The position numbers and the translations under genes are program-made. Below the pieces are notes generated by a model. That model did no database searches, had not been told where the DNA came from, and worked only from the letters and a program-made list of their open reading frames with translations. From positions 7,443,568 to 7,507,567 of the forward strand of contig VYZI01000005.1 of the NCBI GenBank assembly GCA_013397695.1: a stretch of 64,000 nucleotides of DNA. Reading direction: 5' to 3'. Each line of letters begins with the position of its first letter. The first letter of the stretch is position 1. This document shows positions 37,950 through 47,103 of the stretch, piece by piece. The stretch comes from Centropus unirufus (lineage: Eukaryota > Chordata > Aves > Cuculiformes > Centropidae).

Positions 37950-39060
37950 TAAAAATGAAATAACTAACAGCCAGCATAGATTCAGTAAGAATAAATCATG
38001 TCAGACCAGCATAATTTCCTTATGTGGAAGGGAAACAGTGCACGTGGATAGGGAGAAGCAGTCAGTGCTCTGTGTATTGACTTTAATAAGGATTCCATAG
38101 ACTTTAATAGGATTTCCTCATAGGCAAACTAAGCAAAGACAGCTTGTGAAATTACTGCAAAACAATTCCAAAACTGTCCAAAAAACCTCCCTTGAGAATC
38201 AAACTAATGTTGCTTTATAATATTTCATAGTGGAGAAATAGGAGCTGTTCTTAACCCAGTATGATTTAATATTTCCATTTATTTTGGACCCTGAATACTT
38301 TTGACTTAGTCACATCAACCTTAGAGCTGTTTCAAGTACATCCAAAGACAGTACTGGAATTTGAAAACTTGCTTAGGAACTAGAGAAGTCTCATGAGAGA
38401 AACCAAGATGAAGACACAAGCAAAGACAATCATCTACACACAGAAGAGAGAAAAGAAATAGTTGATAACAGCTTTCAGAAAAGAGTTTTTAGGTCGTAGT
38501 ACATCACAGGGTAAATGCAAGCCAAAAGTTCTGTGCTGCTGTGAAAAAGCAAATAAATATACTAACATTTATATATTGAAACAGGTTTCTACATATCAAT
38601 GTGAGGGAGTTGATGCAGTCCTGCTCTAGTGATGCCTGGAAAGGCTGGTCAGCTCCAGTATCAGTGAGACCTCAATTTTGCAGAGCACACTTCAAGAAAG
38701 ATGTGGGTAATGAAAGAGTTCCTGAAAAACAACAACAATGTGAGGTTTAAAGACTTATTCTATTAAGAGAGCCTGTGAGAACCAGGAACATTTATTTATG
38801 GAAGAATATAAGCAAGTGCTCGCCAGAATAAGACTCCTCAGGTAGACAAAAGGATAACTGTAAAAAGGAATAAAATAAGGTATACATGATATAAAATAAC
38901 AAGATTAAAATACAACAAGGGAAACTCAGGCCAGATATTAAGAAAAAATGTCTAATGTTAACAACAGCTAATGACCAAAATAAAAGGATAGGGAGATTGT
39001 GGAGTCTTCTCCATTGCAAGTCTTTATGAAGACGCTAGACTAATGTTTGTCAAGAATTGT
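37950..39060 (+). mobile_element. Ancient, decayed CR1/L3-like LINE copy
   Basis: Plus-strand phrases line up in the right order with an old CR1 ORF2. CAGCATAGATTCAGTAAGAA near 37,972 and ATGTCAGACCAGCATAATTT correspond to the 'QHGFxKxxS' region. TTGACTTTAATAAGG near 38,078 corresponds to RT motif A (LDFxKAFD). GAGCTGTTCTTAACCCAGT near 38,240 and TTTAATATTTCC correspond to 'SVLGPxLFNIF'. CTGCTCTAGTGATGCCTGG and GTGAGACCTC near 38,620-38,670 and the AACTCAGGCCAGATATTAAG block near 38,927 correspond to the C-terminal part. Several insertions and deletions break every frame. It is much more diverged than the minus-strand copies and is probably an insertion that predates birds. Confidence 0.75.
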
Positions 39061-39064
39061 ATAT

Positions 39065-42015
39065 TGGCAGGCTTCTTCATGGGTCCTGTTCACTCTACTG
39101 CCTAGTTCTGTATTTCAAATGAGGATTCACTACACTCAAGCCACTCCTTGCCAGCTCCACTCAAGAAGCAGTCACACTATTAAAATCCATGAAAGTATAG
39201 ACTCCTGGGATGGGGTGGGATGAACATGGATAGCTTAGGTCTGCTTCATCCTTGTTGCCTGAAAACCATACATTTGCTTCTCAAATGCAGCAAAGTTATT
39301 CAGGAAAGCTAAGGCCTGAAAAGGTGCAACTGCTCCATACAGAAAGATGCCCCGGGAATCATTCTGGGTCTCCAGCTCCCAAGTCAATGGGATTTGTATT
39401 AAATAGGTTCAATGCTTGTGAAGTTCTGCCCAAAATATCAAACAGTAAGACGTAGCAGATTTATCCACTTCATACTAGAATACACAGTACTATATAGTGT
39501 GGGTACTTTGATAGTAAAACCCCCACATTTAGTGTACAATTCCATTCATAGATGTGACAACTTTCTGAACTATCTGGTGTATGCATGTGTGGAATTCAGT
39601 TCAGCTCTTTTTATGCTGAATGGTACATTACTAAGCAACTTGTCCCACTACAGAGCCCTTTGCATTTGCCAGACAAGATAATGGGGTTATGTTCAGGTTT
39701 GGTACAGTAATTTTTGACATTAATAGATCTTTCCTTCCTGAAAATGCATAAACTATGGAAAAGATTTCTGTGAGAAAACTACTTTTCATGGTAGCAAACC
39801 CTCAGCAAGTTATCAGTATAGCTATTAACTGCTACTGTAATTCAACAAGTGAAAGAAAATACTAAAAAATCTGGAGTGGAAGCTTTGATTGGAAGATCCA
39901 CCTCATTGACTATCTAATTCATTCCTAATGACATAATCATCGGTGAACAGTAAGTGCAGTTCAGCAGATCAGAATTCTAATATTAGTCACTAGATTTTAT
40001 AACCAAAGTGCTGCTGTATTACCAGTTTCTGTTCTTTATTGTCCAAAAGAAAGGAGAAAATGTGATCTGTTTTAAACACAGTGATAGAAGGCATTTGTAT
40101 AAACCATACATTCATAATTTAGTTCTGGCTATGAATTAGCCCTAAAAGAAAACAGTTTTAGTTCACTGCCCCTGTACATAAACAGAAATAAAGCCAAGCC
40201 ACAGACAGATTAATTACTGCATTGTTTTCCTTATGGAAAAGAAGGCCTGTATAGCCTACTGCATTATTTGTACTAAATAATCAATATTTTATGGTCTTTT
40301 AACTTTACAAGTACATTTAAATACCCTTTTTTGTAAAATTCTAGTCCAATACTGTGAGCATAACTCATGGTCATATTCAGGTGAATTAATGATTCCCTGA
40401 AATACACCATGTATAGGAAGTCATATTTCATCTGCATCTATTTCTCTTATTCATTACCCAATCTTTCAAACCCCAAATCTCTCTGCAGCTCCTTCTGAAC
40501 TTAAAAAAAACATATTCTAGTGCTGTCTTTCATAGCAAGGCTATAAAACTGCACGTTTGTCTTATCACATATTAATTTTTTGTAATTTGCCATTTTTAAC
40601 TCAATGCCTTTATAACCAATACCTACATATACCAGAAAGGTTGCTAAAAGGTTTATAAAAATTACTAAGCTGCTACTGACACCATGAACCGTGCAAGGTC
40701 CTGCATTAAAAGTCATAGTTGCACAATACACAGCTCATTTCTCTTCCTTCATGCCACCATGTAGGGACTTGGTCCATACCAACTCTGGCTGTATTACAAG
40801 TTTTCACAGATTTGGTGAGAGAGTAATGCAATGCAACAGAGCAGAATGTCTTCACTTTTTAGTAGTTTTAGAAGAAATTTTGTTCAAATTTAGTATTTTC
40901 CTCATATAGTCTTAATCAATGCCTGCAAATGTCTCCTCATGGCTATTTAAAATCAGGCTTGCCAAAAGTGTACTTTTAAATGGATGTCCACCACAGATAG
41001 ATAGACTTTTTTTTTTACTGCTGAATAAGAGGGGGGAGAAAAGGTACAACTTAAAGACAACAGCAAGCTTCTCTTAGAAGGCCCTGTTACCCTGTTATTT
41101 TTCTACTAATGTATCTCCGCTGGGCTTACCAACTACAAAGAGCCCCTCGATGCAGTCTTAAGCCTCTCGTTCAGAAAAGGTTTCATGCACAAGCTCAGCC
41201 ATAAACAGGTGACCAAGTTTCATTAAAGTCAACAAGATGCAACAACCCACTTAAGTCAACGATCTGCCAAGTGTTTTTCTCAGTCATGCTGGCTTGATGA
41301 ATCAGCTTTCAGCACCAGCAGTCTGAGTCCAGGTTGATCTCTTTGAAACCTGGTAGAAGTTCTACCACCCCGAAAAGAATAAAAAGCATCACCTTATGTC
41401 ATCCTCTGCCTCTGATGAAGTTAATTTGAGTATACATTAGACCTTTTCTTTTTCGGTATACATATTGCTTATTTTTGCACAATGTTCCACTGAACAATAA
41501 CATTCTCTTTTAAAGTAGCATCATTTTGCAAATGTCACAGTAATTTTCCCCAAAGTATCGCCCATTATTTATAAAAGGTGCAAATGAAAAGGATTTTAAA
41601 ATTGTCATGGGGGAGAGGAATAAGGAATAATGCACCTAATAGTCTAGGTGGTGACTGGATTTTTGGCAAGCTTTCAAGGGAGAACAAGAGACAGAAAGGT
41701 GATCACCTGAACTTCTTGTACATTTTTATACATGAACATTAAAAGGACAACACTATCAGGACATATGAAAGCATTTCTAAAGCATAAATTTTAAACAATG
41801 CCTAAAGTTATAAATTGCATCTATATGTACTTAAATAAAAAAAAGAGAATGAGACAGCTTGGCAATTAGGACTTTGTGCTTCTTATCACCTCCAACAATG
41901 TTTTGCAGTACTGGGATCAGTCATTGACCAAAGTTACTGATCACTTCTGTACTGTAAAACTAAACATGACTGAATTGTATGTGCAAACTAGAGCTTGATT
42001 AGGAAACCCAGAACA
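39065..42015. other. Unique DNA, no gene recognised
   Basis: No recognisable gene, RNA gene or transposon. The open plus-strand stretches at 39,252-39,681 and 40,691-40,909 have no recognisable content. Confidence 0.5.
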
Positions 42016-42017
42016 GG

Positions 42018-42800
42018 CTTCATAGAATGGTTTGTCCCCTGCTGCACCTTGAGGCCGTTTCCCCTTGTCCTGTCACTAGCTACCAGGGAGAAGAGACCAA
42101 CCTCTACCTCCCCACAACCTCTTTTCAGCTAGTTGTAGCTTATTGTGCTAACAAGGTCTCCCCTCAGTCTCCATTTCACCAGACTAAACAACCTCAACCA
42201 CCCCTCATAAGGCCTGTGCTCTAAACCCTTCACCAGCTTTGTTGCCCTTCTCTGGACAAGATCCAGTGTCAAAATGTCATTCTTGTAGTGAGGGGCCCAA
42301 AACTGAACACAGTGTTTGAGGTGCGGCCTCGCCAGCACCGAGTACAGGGGAAGGATCACTTGCCTAGCTCTGCAGTCCACACTAATCCTGATGCAGGCCT
42401 GGATGCCATTAGCCTTTTTGGCAACCTGGGCACACTGCTGGCTCATATTCTGACTGGCCACCAGATGGATTTATCTCCATTCAGCCATCTAGCTTGTGTT
42501 TTATCCAGTGAAGTGTATGCCCATCTGAGCCATGAGGTGCCAAGTTCTCTAGGAGAATGACATGGGACACAACATCAAAGGCCTTACTAAAGTCCAGGTA
42601 GACAACACCCACAGCCTTTCCTTCATCCACTAGGTGGGTTACCTCACCATGGAAGGAGATCAGGTTAGTCAAGCAAGACCTGCCCTTCCTGAACCCATGC
42701 TGACTGTTCTTGATCACTTGGTTGTCCTGCATGGGGTGTGTGATGGAACTCATGATGATGGCTTCAGTAATGCTAGGCTTGTAACTGATTTTTTTCACTA
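42018..42800 (-). mobile_element. CR1 LINE copy with internal deletions (sense on minus strand)
   Basis: A terminal fragment, TTCATAGAATGGTTTG at 42,019-42,034, matches the CR1 3' end. It is fused directly to internal sequence (CTGCACCTTGAGGCC) that normally lies a couple of hundred bases further in. A second junction near 42,455-42,490 joins the region encoding MASQNMSQQCAQVAKKANGI to the RT motif A region (minus strand, VVYLDFSKAFDVVSH), skipping the part that would hold the FADD box. The right edge fades near 42,800, in the CTAGGCTTGTAACTGATT area. Relative to a normal CR1, both deletions are internal, so this is a mutated insertion rather than simple 5' truncation. Confidence 0.9.
42129..42798 (-). 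pseudogene. CR1 ORF2 remnant with catalytic region deleted
   Basis: Two minus-strand open segments are recognisable. The segment at 42,481-42,798 contains SQHGFRKGRSCLTNLISFHG and LDFSKAFDVVSH, the RT region up to and including the first catalytic aspartate motif. The segment at 42,129-42,461 contains LDLVQRRATKLVKGLEHRPY, the post-RT C-terminal part. The 'QGSVLGP ... FADD' core between them is missing. The product could not be an active reverse transcriptase. Confidence 0.88.
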
Positions 42801-43357
42801 CCTGATTGGGTTTTGGATTTTTTATGACCTCCTAAGTTTTTATGAAAAAATTAGACACCATTTTTTAGCAACTTTCATCAGTCAATTCATGGGTGAAAAG
42901 AATTTCAATCAACATTAGTCACAGTTACATGCATGTTACCACCTATTCAGAATACTAAGTTAAAAATATTTTAGATGTTATTTATGAAAGTACAGGCTTG
43001 AAATTCTCATTGCCAATACATTGATTTTATTTTTTTAAGTGAATTTTCTTATTTTGACATCTGAATGGCTGCCATTCACTCATTCTTCTCTGTTTTCATT
43101 TGTATGGTGGGTCCAAACATTGATATGAACAGTATTCAACCCAAAAACAGAGCATAAGACATTTCCTCTGTTCCCTCTTCCCATTTTGCCCTTTGACAAC
43201 AAAATTGTAAAAAATTATAATGCAATGGAATAAAAATCACAAACAGCAAATAACCACAGGTAGGAGAGTCTTTTTTCTTCAGCTTATGCTACATTGATTC
43301 AAACCATTGACTTGTACCTGTGACTTCCTACACCTTTTAGCTCAATACCTTAATAAT

Positions 43358-43426
43358 CTTATTATCTATTATTATCTATTATCTATTCTGATATTATCTA
43401 TTCTGATAATTCTATTCTGATAATTG
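43358..43426. repeat. Imperfect ATT/ATCT-rich simple repeat
   Basis: Repeated ATTATCTATT units grade into repeated TATTCTGATAATTC units. The mixture suggests a decayed, locally expanded simple repeat. Confidence 0.75.
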
Positions 43427-43443
43427 TCTCTTAAAACTGAATG

Positions 43444-43487
43444 ATTTTGGTCTCACCAGGTAAGACCATTTTGGTCTCACCAAGTAA
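43444..43487. repeat. 20-bp near-perfect direct duplication
   Basis: ATTTTGGTCTCACCAGGTAA (43,444-43,463) is repeated as ATTTTGGTCTCACCAAGTAA (43,468-43,487) with one difference and a 4-base spacer. It looks like a small local tandem duplication. Confidence 0.85.
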
Positions 43488-43716
43488 TGAGGAATTATAT
43501 CTCAAGAAGCTTTACATGACAGAACAAACATGTCCCATCCAACTCTACTTTAGGATCTAATACTCAGAACATGCAAGACTTTATCAGTGCTTTCTCATAT
43601 CCTCAGCTCTTATATCCATCAATATGGGTTTGGCCCAAGAGTAACTCTGCACTGTAACATAGCTCCAAAGCTACAGAGGAGGAAGAAAATACACCTAACT
43701 AAAGATTAAGAGAGAG

Positions 43717-45605
43717 CATAGAATCAGAGAATCAATGGTTGGAAGAGACCCCTGAGATCGAGTCCAACTGTACCTGTCTGCCACTAAACCATATCCCTAA
43801 GCACCTCATCTACCCATCTTTTAAGTTGATCCAGAGATGCTGATCCCACCACCTCCCTGGGTAGCCTGTTCCAGCACCTGAGTACCCTTCCAGTGAAGAA
43901 ATTTTTTCCTAATGTCTGGCCTGAACCTCCCCTGGCACAGCTTGAGGCCATTCCCCCTTGTGCTATGCCCTGTCACTTGGGAGAAGAGACCAGTACCCAC
44001 CTCTCCACAACCTCCTTTCAGGTGATAAGCTCTCCCCTCAACCACCTCTTCTCCAGGTTAAACAACCCCAGCTCCCTCAACCACTCCTCATAAGACTTCT
44101 TCTCCAGCCCCTTTACCAGCTTTGTTGTTCTTCTCTGGATGCACTCCAGAATCTCAGTGTCCTTCTTATAGTGAGGAGCCCAGAAATGAACACCAGATTC
44201 GACGTGCAGCCTCACCAGTGCTGAGTACCTGGGCAGAATCACCTCCCTGTACCTGGTGACCACGCAGTTTCTGATCCAGGTCATGATGCCATTGGCCTTC
44301 TTGGCCACCAGGGCACACTGCTGGCTCATGTTCTCTTTACTGTCAACCAACACCCCCAGGTCCATCTCCTCCAGGGACCTTTCCAGCCACTCTTCCCCAA
44401 GCCTGTAGCGCTGCTTGGGGTTGTTTCCCAAGTGCAGGACCCAGCATCTGGCCTTGTTAAACCTCATCCCATTAGGCTCCGACCATTGGCCTGTCTGTTT
44501 AGATCCCTTTGAAGAGCCTCTCTATCCTCAAGCAGATCAATACCTCTTCCCAGCTTAATGTCATCTGCGAACTTGCCCAGAACAACCCCTTCATCCAGGT
44601 CATTGATAAAGAGATTAAACAGGACCGGACCCAGCACTGTGGCCTAGGGAACACCACTTGTGACCAGCTTCCAGCTGGACTTAACTTCATTCACCACAAC
44701 TCTGGGCCCGACCATCCAGTCAGTTTCCCACCCAGGAGAAGGTGTACCTGTCCAGGCCAGTGGCAGCCAGTTTCTTGAGCAGAATGCTGTGGGAAACTGT
44801 GTCAAACACTTTGCTGAAGTCCAGGTTGACTACATCCACAGTCTTGCCCTCAACCAATAAGCAGGTCATTTTGTCATAGAAGGAGATCAGGTTGGTTTGC
44901 CAGGATCTGCCTTTTGTGAACCCGTGTTGACTGGGCCTGACCACCCGGTTGCTCTCATGTCCTGTGTAATAGCACTCAAAATGGCCTGTTCCATGACCTT
45001 CCCCAGCCCTGAGGTCAGATTGACAGAACTGTAGTTCCCTGGATCCTCCCTCCAACCCTTCTTATAAATGGGCATAACATCTGCCAGACTCCCATAAAGT
45101 GGCACTCCCCAGTCAACCAGGACTGTGGATAGATGATGAAAAGGGGTTACGCAAGCACTTCCACCAGCTCCTTCAATACCCTCTGGTGGATTGCATCCAG
45201 CTCCATAGACTTTTGAATATGCAATTGGTCAAGCAGTTCTCCAACCATCTTCTTGTGGATCGTGGGAGCTTTGTTCTGCCCTCCCTCCCTGTTCTCTGGC
45301 TTGTTAGGCTGAGCACCCAGGGAACATCTTTCCTTATTAAAGACTGAGGCAAAGAAGGCATTAAGTACCTCAGCCTTGTCTTCATCCATCGTCACAATGG
45401 TTCGTTTTTCATCCAATAAGGACTGGAGATTCTCCCTGGTCCTCCTTTTACTGTTGATGTTTTTATAGAGATCTTTTATTATATTTTACAGAACTGGTCA
45501 GTCTGAGTTCTAGTTGGGCTTTGGCCCTTCTGATTTTCTCCCTACATGATTTCACTTCATCTTTGTAGTCCTCCTGAGATGCCTGCCCCTTCTTCCAAGA
45601 TTAGA
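43717..45605 (-). mobile_element. CR1 LINE, 5'-truncated 1.9-kb copy (sense on minus strand)
   Basis: The left edge, CATAGAATCAGAGAATC, is the reverse complement of the CR1 3' terminal repeats. The element proceeds through the C-terminal part of ORF2, the RT core and the RT N-terminal region, and ends near 45,605 in the GTAGTCCTCCTGAGATGCCT phrase that lies before the RT. It lacks the endonuclease, ORF1 and 5' UTR. It belongs to a different subfamily from the 28.5- and 46.2-kb copies: the 3' end reads GGTTGGAAGAGACC with CTGCCACTAAACC, as in the 26.6-kb fragment. Confidence 0.97.
43821..45416 (-). pseudogene. CR1 ORF2 remnant: reverse transcriptase, frameshifted
   Basis: On the minus strand the order is as follows. 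The RT N-terminal part contains DEDKAEVLNAFFASVFNKER (45,147-45,416). The QHGFTKGRSWQTNLISFYD and LDFSKVFDTVSH region follows (44,720-45,055), then the core with the KFADD box encoded at about 44,560-44,577. The next segment contains MDLGVLVDSKENMSQQCAL and LECIQRRTTKLVKGLEK (44,018-44,467). A frameshifted C-terminal end follows (43,821-44,045). The open pieces lie in all three minus-strand frames, so several one- or two-base insertions or deletions have accumulated. The motif A aspartate is preserved, but the gene cannot be read through. Confidence 0.92.
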
Positions 45606-46240
45606 CATGCAAGTCTTCTCAAAGCAGTTTAAGCAGTGGCTCTCCTCATATTCAAGCATCTGCTTTCCCCACCTTAACATGCAGAAAAAAAGTGAATCTA
45701 TCTTCTTATAATGTGTAATTTATACACAGTGGCATATGTTGCTATTCAACGAACGTTGCATACATACGTTGCTATTCAAATAGAACTTAGACATAGTTAA
45801 GATTGTCGGAGCACAGTTTTGTTGCTGTTTTATTTGGATAGTTAGATTTTGGGTTGTCAGTTTAGGGAGTTTGATGGCAGGATTGTCTGGGAGGGGATTG
45901 CTTTCTCTCTTGTCCTGCTTCCTCAGTCAAATATTTCAACTTTCAGAAGCAACATGTGGATGCTGAACCACTTATAACTGATATAACAAGTAACATATCT
46001 GCATCTGAGTAAAAGACCTATTTTAAATCACCATAGCAAACATAAAAAACAGTAAGAAAAGCAGGGTTCACTTTGTTCAGGCTCTTGTAATATCTCTTCC
46101 CGTTCATAGATTTAAACATAAAAATAACAATATCTCTAACTTACTTAGGAATAATTCTCTCTGGAAATGTATGTCTCTCCATAAACTGCGGTAAAATTTG
46201 GACATCTGACTTTCAGATCACTAAAGATAGTTAAGATGAA
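45606..46240. other. Unique spacer between two CR1 copies
   Basis: No gene recognised. It contains a small duplication of GTTGCTATTCAA (45,738-45,749 and 45,768-45,779). It separates two independent CR1 insertions, because the CR1 on its left ends in pre-RT sequence and the one on its right starts with a 3' end. Confidence 0.5.
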
Positions 46241-47040
46241 GAGAATCATAGAATTGCAGAATGGTTTGAGTTGGAAGGGAGCAGAAAGACCATTCAGTTC
46301 CAACCCCCCAGCCATGGGCAGGGACACCTCACACCACACCAGGCTGATCAAGGCCCCATCCAGCCTGGCCTTGAACACTTCCAGGGAGGGGGCAGCCACA
46401 GCTTCCCTGGGCAACTTGTTCCAGTGCCTCACCACCCTCATCGTGAAGAACCTCTTCCTAATGTCTAATCTAGATCTTCCCCATTCCAATTTAAAGCCAT
46501 TACACCTCATCCTGTCACTACATGCCCTTGTAAAACGTCCCTCTCCAGCTTTCTTGGACACCCCCTTCAGGTACTGGAAGGCAGCTACCAGGTCTCCCTG
46601 GAGCCTTCTCTTCTGCAGGCTGAACAGCCGCAACTCTCTCAGTCTGTCCTCATAGCAGAGCTGCTCCAGCACTCCGATCATGCTCAGAGCCCTCCTCTGG
46701 ACCCATTTGAACAGCTCCATATCCTTCTCATGTTGGGATTCCAGAAGTGGACACAGTACTCCAGGTGGAGTCCCATGAGAGGAGAGTAGAGGGGGAGAAT
46801 AACCTCCCTTGAGCTGCTGGCCATGTTTCTTTTGATGCAGCCCAGGACAGAGTTTGCCTTCTGGGCTGTGAGTGTGCATTGCTGTCTCATGGAGAGCTTT
46901 TCATCAATCAGCACCCCCAAGTGCTTCTCCACAGGGCTGCTCTCAATTACATCAGCCACAATCCTGCACTGAAACTGTGGATTGTCTTCACGCAGTTGTA
47001 GGACCTTGCACTCGGCCTTGTTGAACCTCCTGAGGTTCAC
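46145..47040 (-). pseudogene. CR1 ORF2 C-terminal remnant with frameshift
   Basis: The upstream part (46,684-47,040) contains EKHLGVLIDEKLSMRQQCTL and REVILPLYSPLMGLHLEYCV. One base is missing near 46,730 relative to the 42.0- and 43.7-kb copies, after which reading continues in the other frame (46,145-46,879) with MELFKWVQRRALSMIGVLEQ and SRLDIRKRFFTMRVVRHWNK. That frame reads on through the 3' end and into flanking DNA, because the usual ORF2 stop in the 'LISLVW' area is a Trp codon here. The last roughly 33 codons are not element sequence. An in-frame TAG at 47,041-47,043 matches the one at 29,277-29,279 in the other copy. No host gene is implied. Confidence 0.92.
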
Positions 47041-47103
47041 CTAGGCCTGCTTCTCCAGCTTTTCCAGGTCTTTCTGGATGGCATTCATCCTTCTAGTTTG
47101 ACA
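46243..47103 (-). mobile_element. CR1 LINE, 0.86-kb 3' copy, near-identical to the 28.5-kb copy
   Basis: The left edge, GAATCATAGAATTGCAG, is a clear CR1 3' end in reverse complement. The copy runs to about 47,103, where similarity ends inside GGATGGCATTCATCCTTCTA. By eye there are about 7 differences in the first 335 aligned bases against the 28.5-kb copy, making this the closest pair in the window. The flanks are unrelated, which argues against a segmental duplication. The 5' truncation point lies just after the RT FADD region would begin. Confidence 0.97.

Larger units (their letters stand above)
42805..43715. other. Unique DNA between CR1 copies
   Basis: No gene recognised. It contains a simple-repeat patch at 43,358-43,426, a 20-bp direct duplication at 43,444-43,487 and a phrase at about 43,628-43,665 (GGTTTGGCCCAAGAGTAACT) that recalls an ancient amniote repeat. 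Confidence 0.45.

Noticed and set aside
46145..46879. Longest open frame (244 codons) as a host protein gene
   Set aside because: Its centre is CR1 ORF2 C-terminal sequence, its ends are 3' UTR and flanking DNA, and a near-identical copy lies at 28.5 kb.
43717..47103. One CR1 element split by a later insertion
   Set aside because: The 43.7-kb and 46.2-kb parts each have their own 3' end and belong to different subfamilies, so they are independent insertions.
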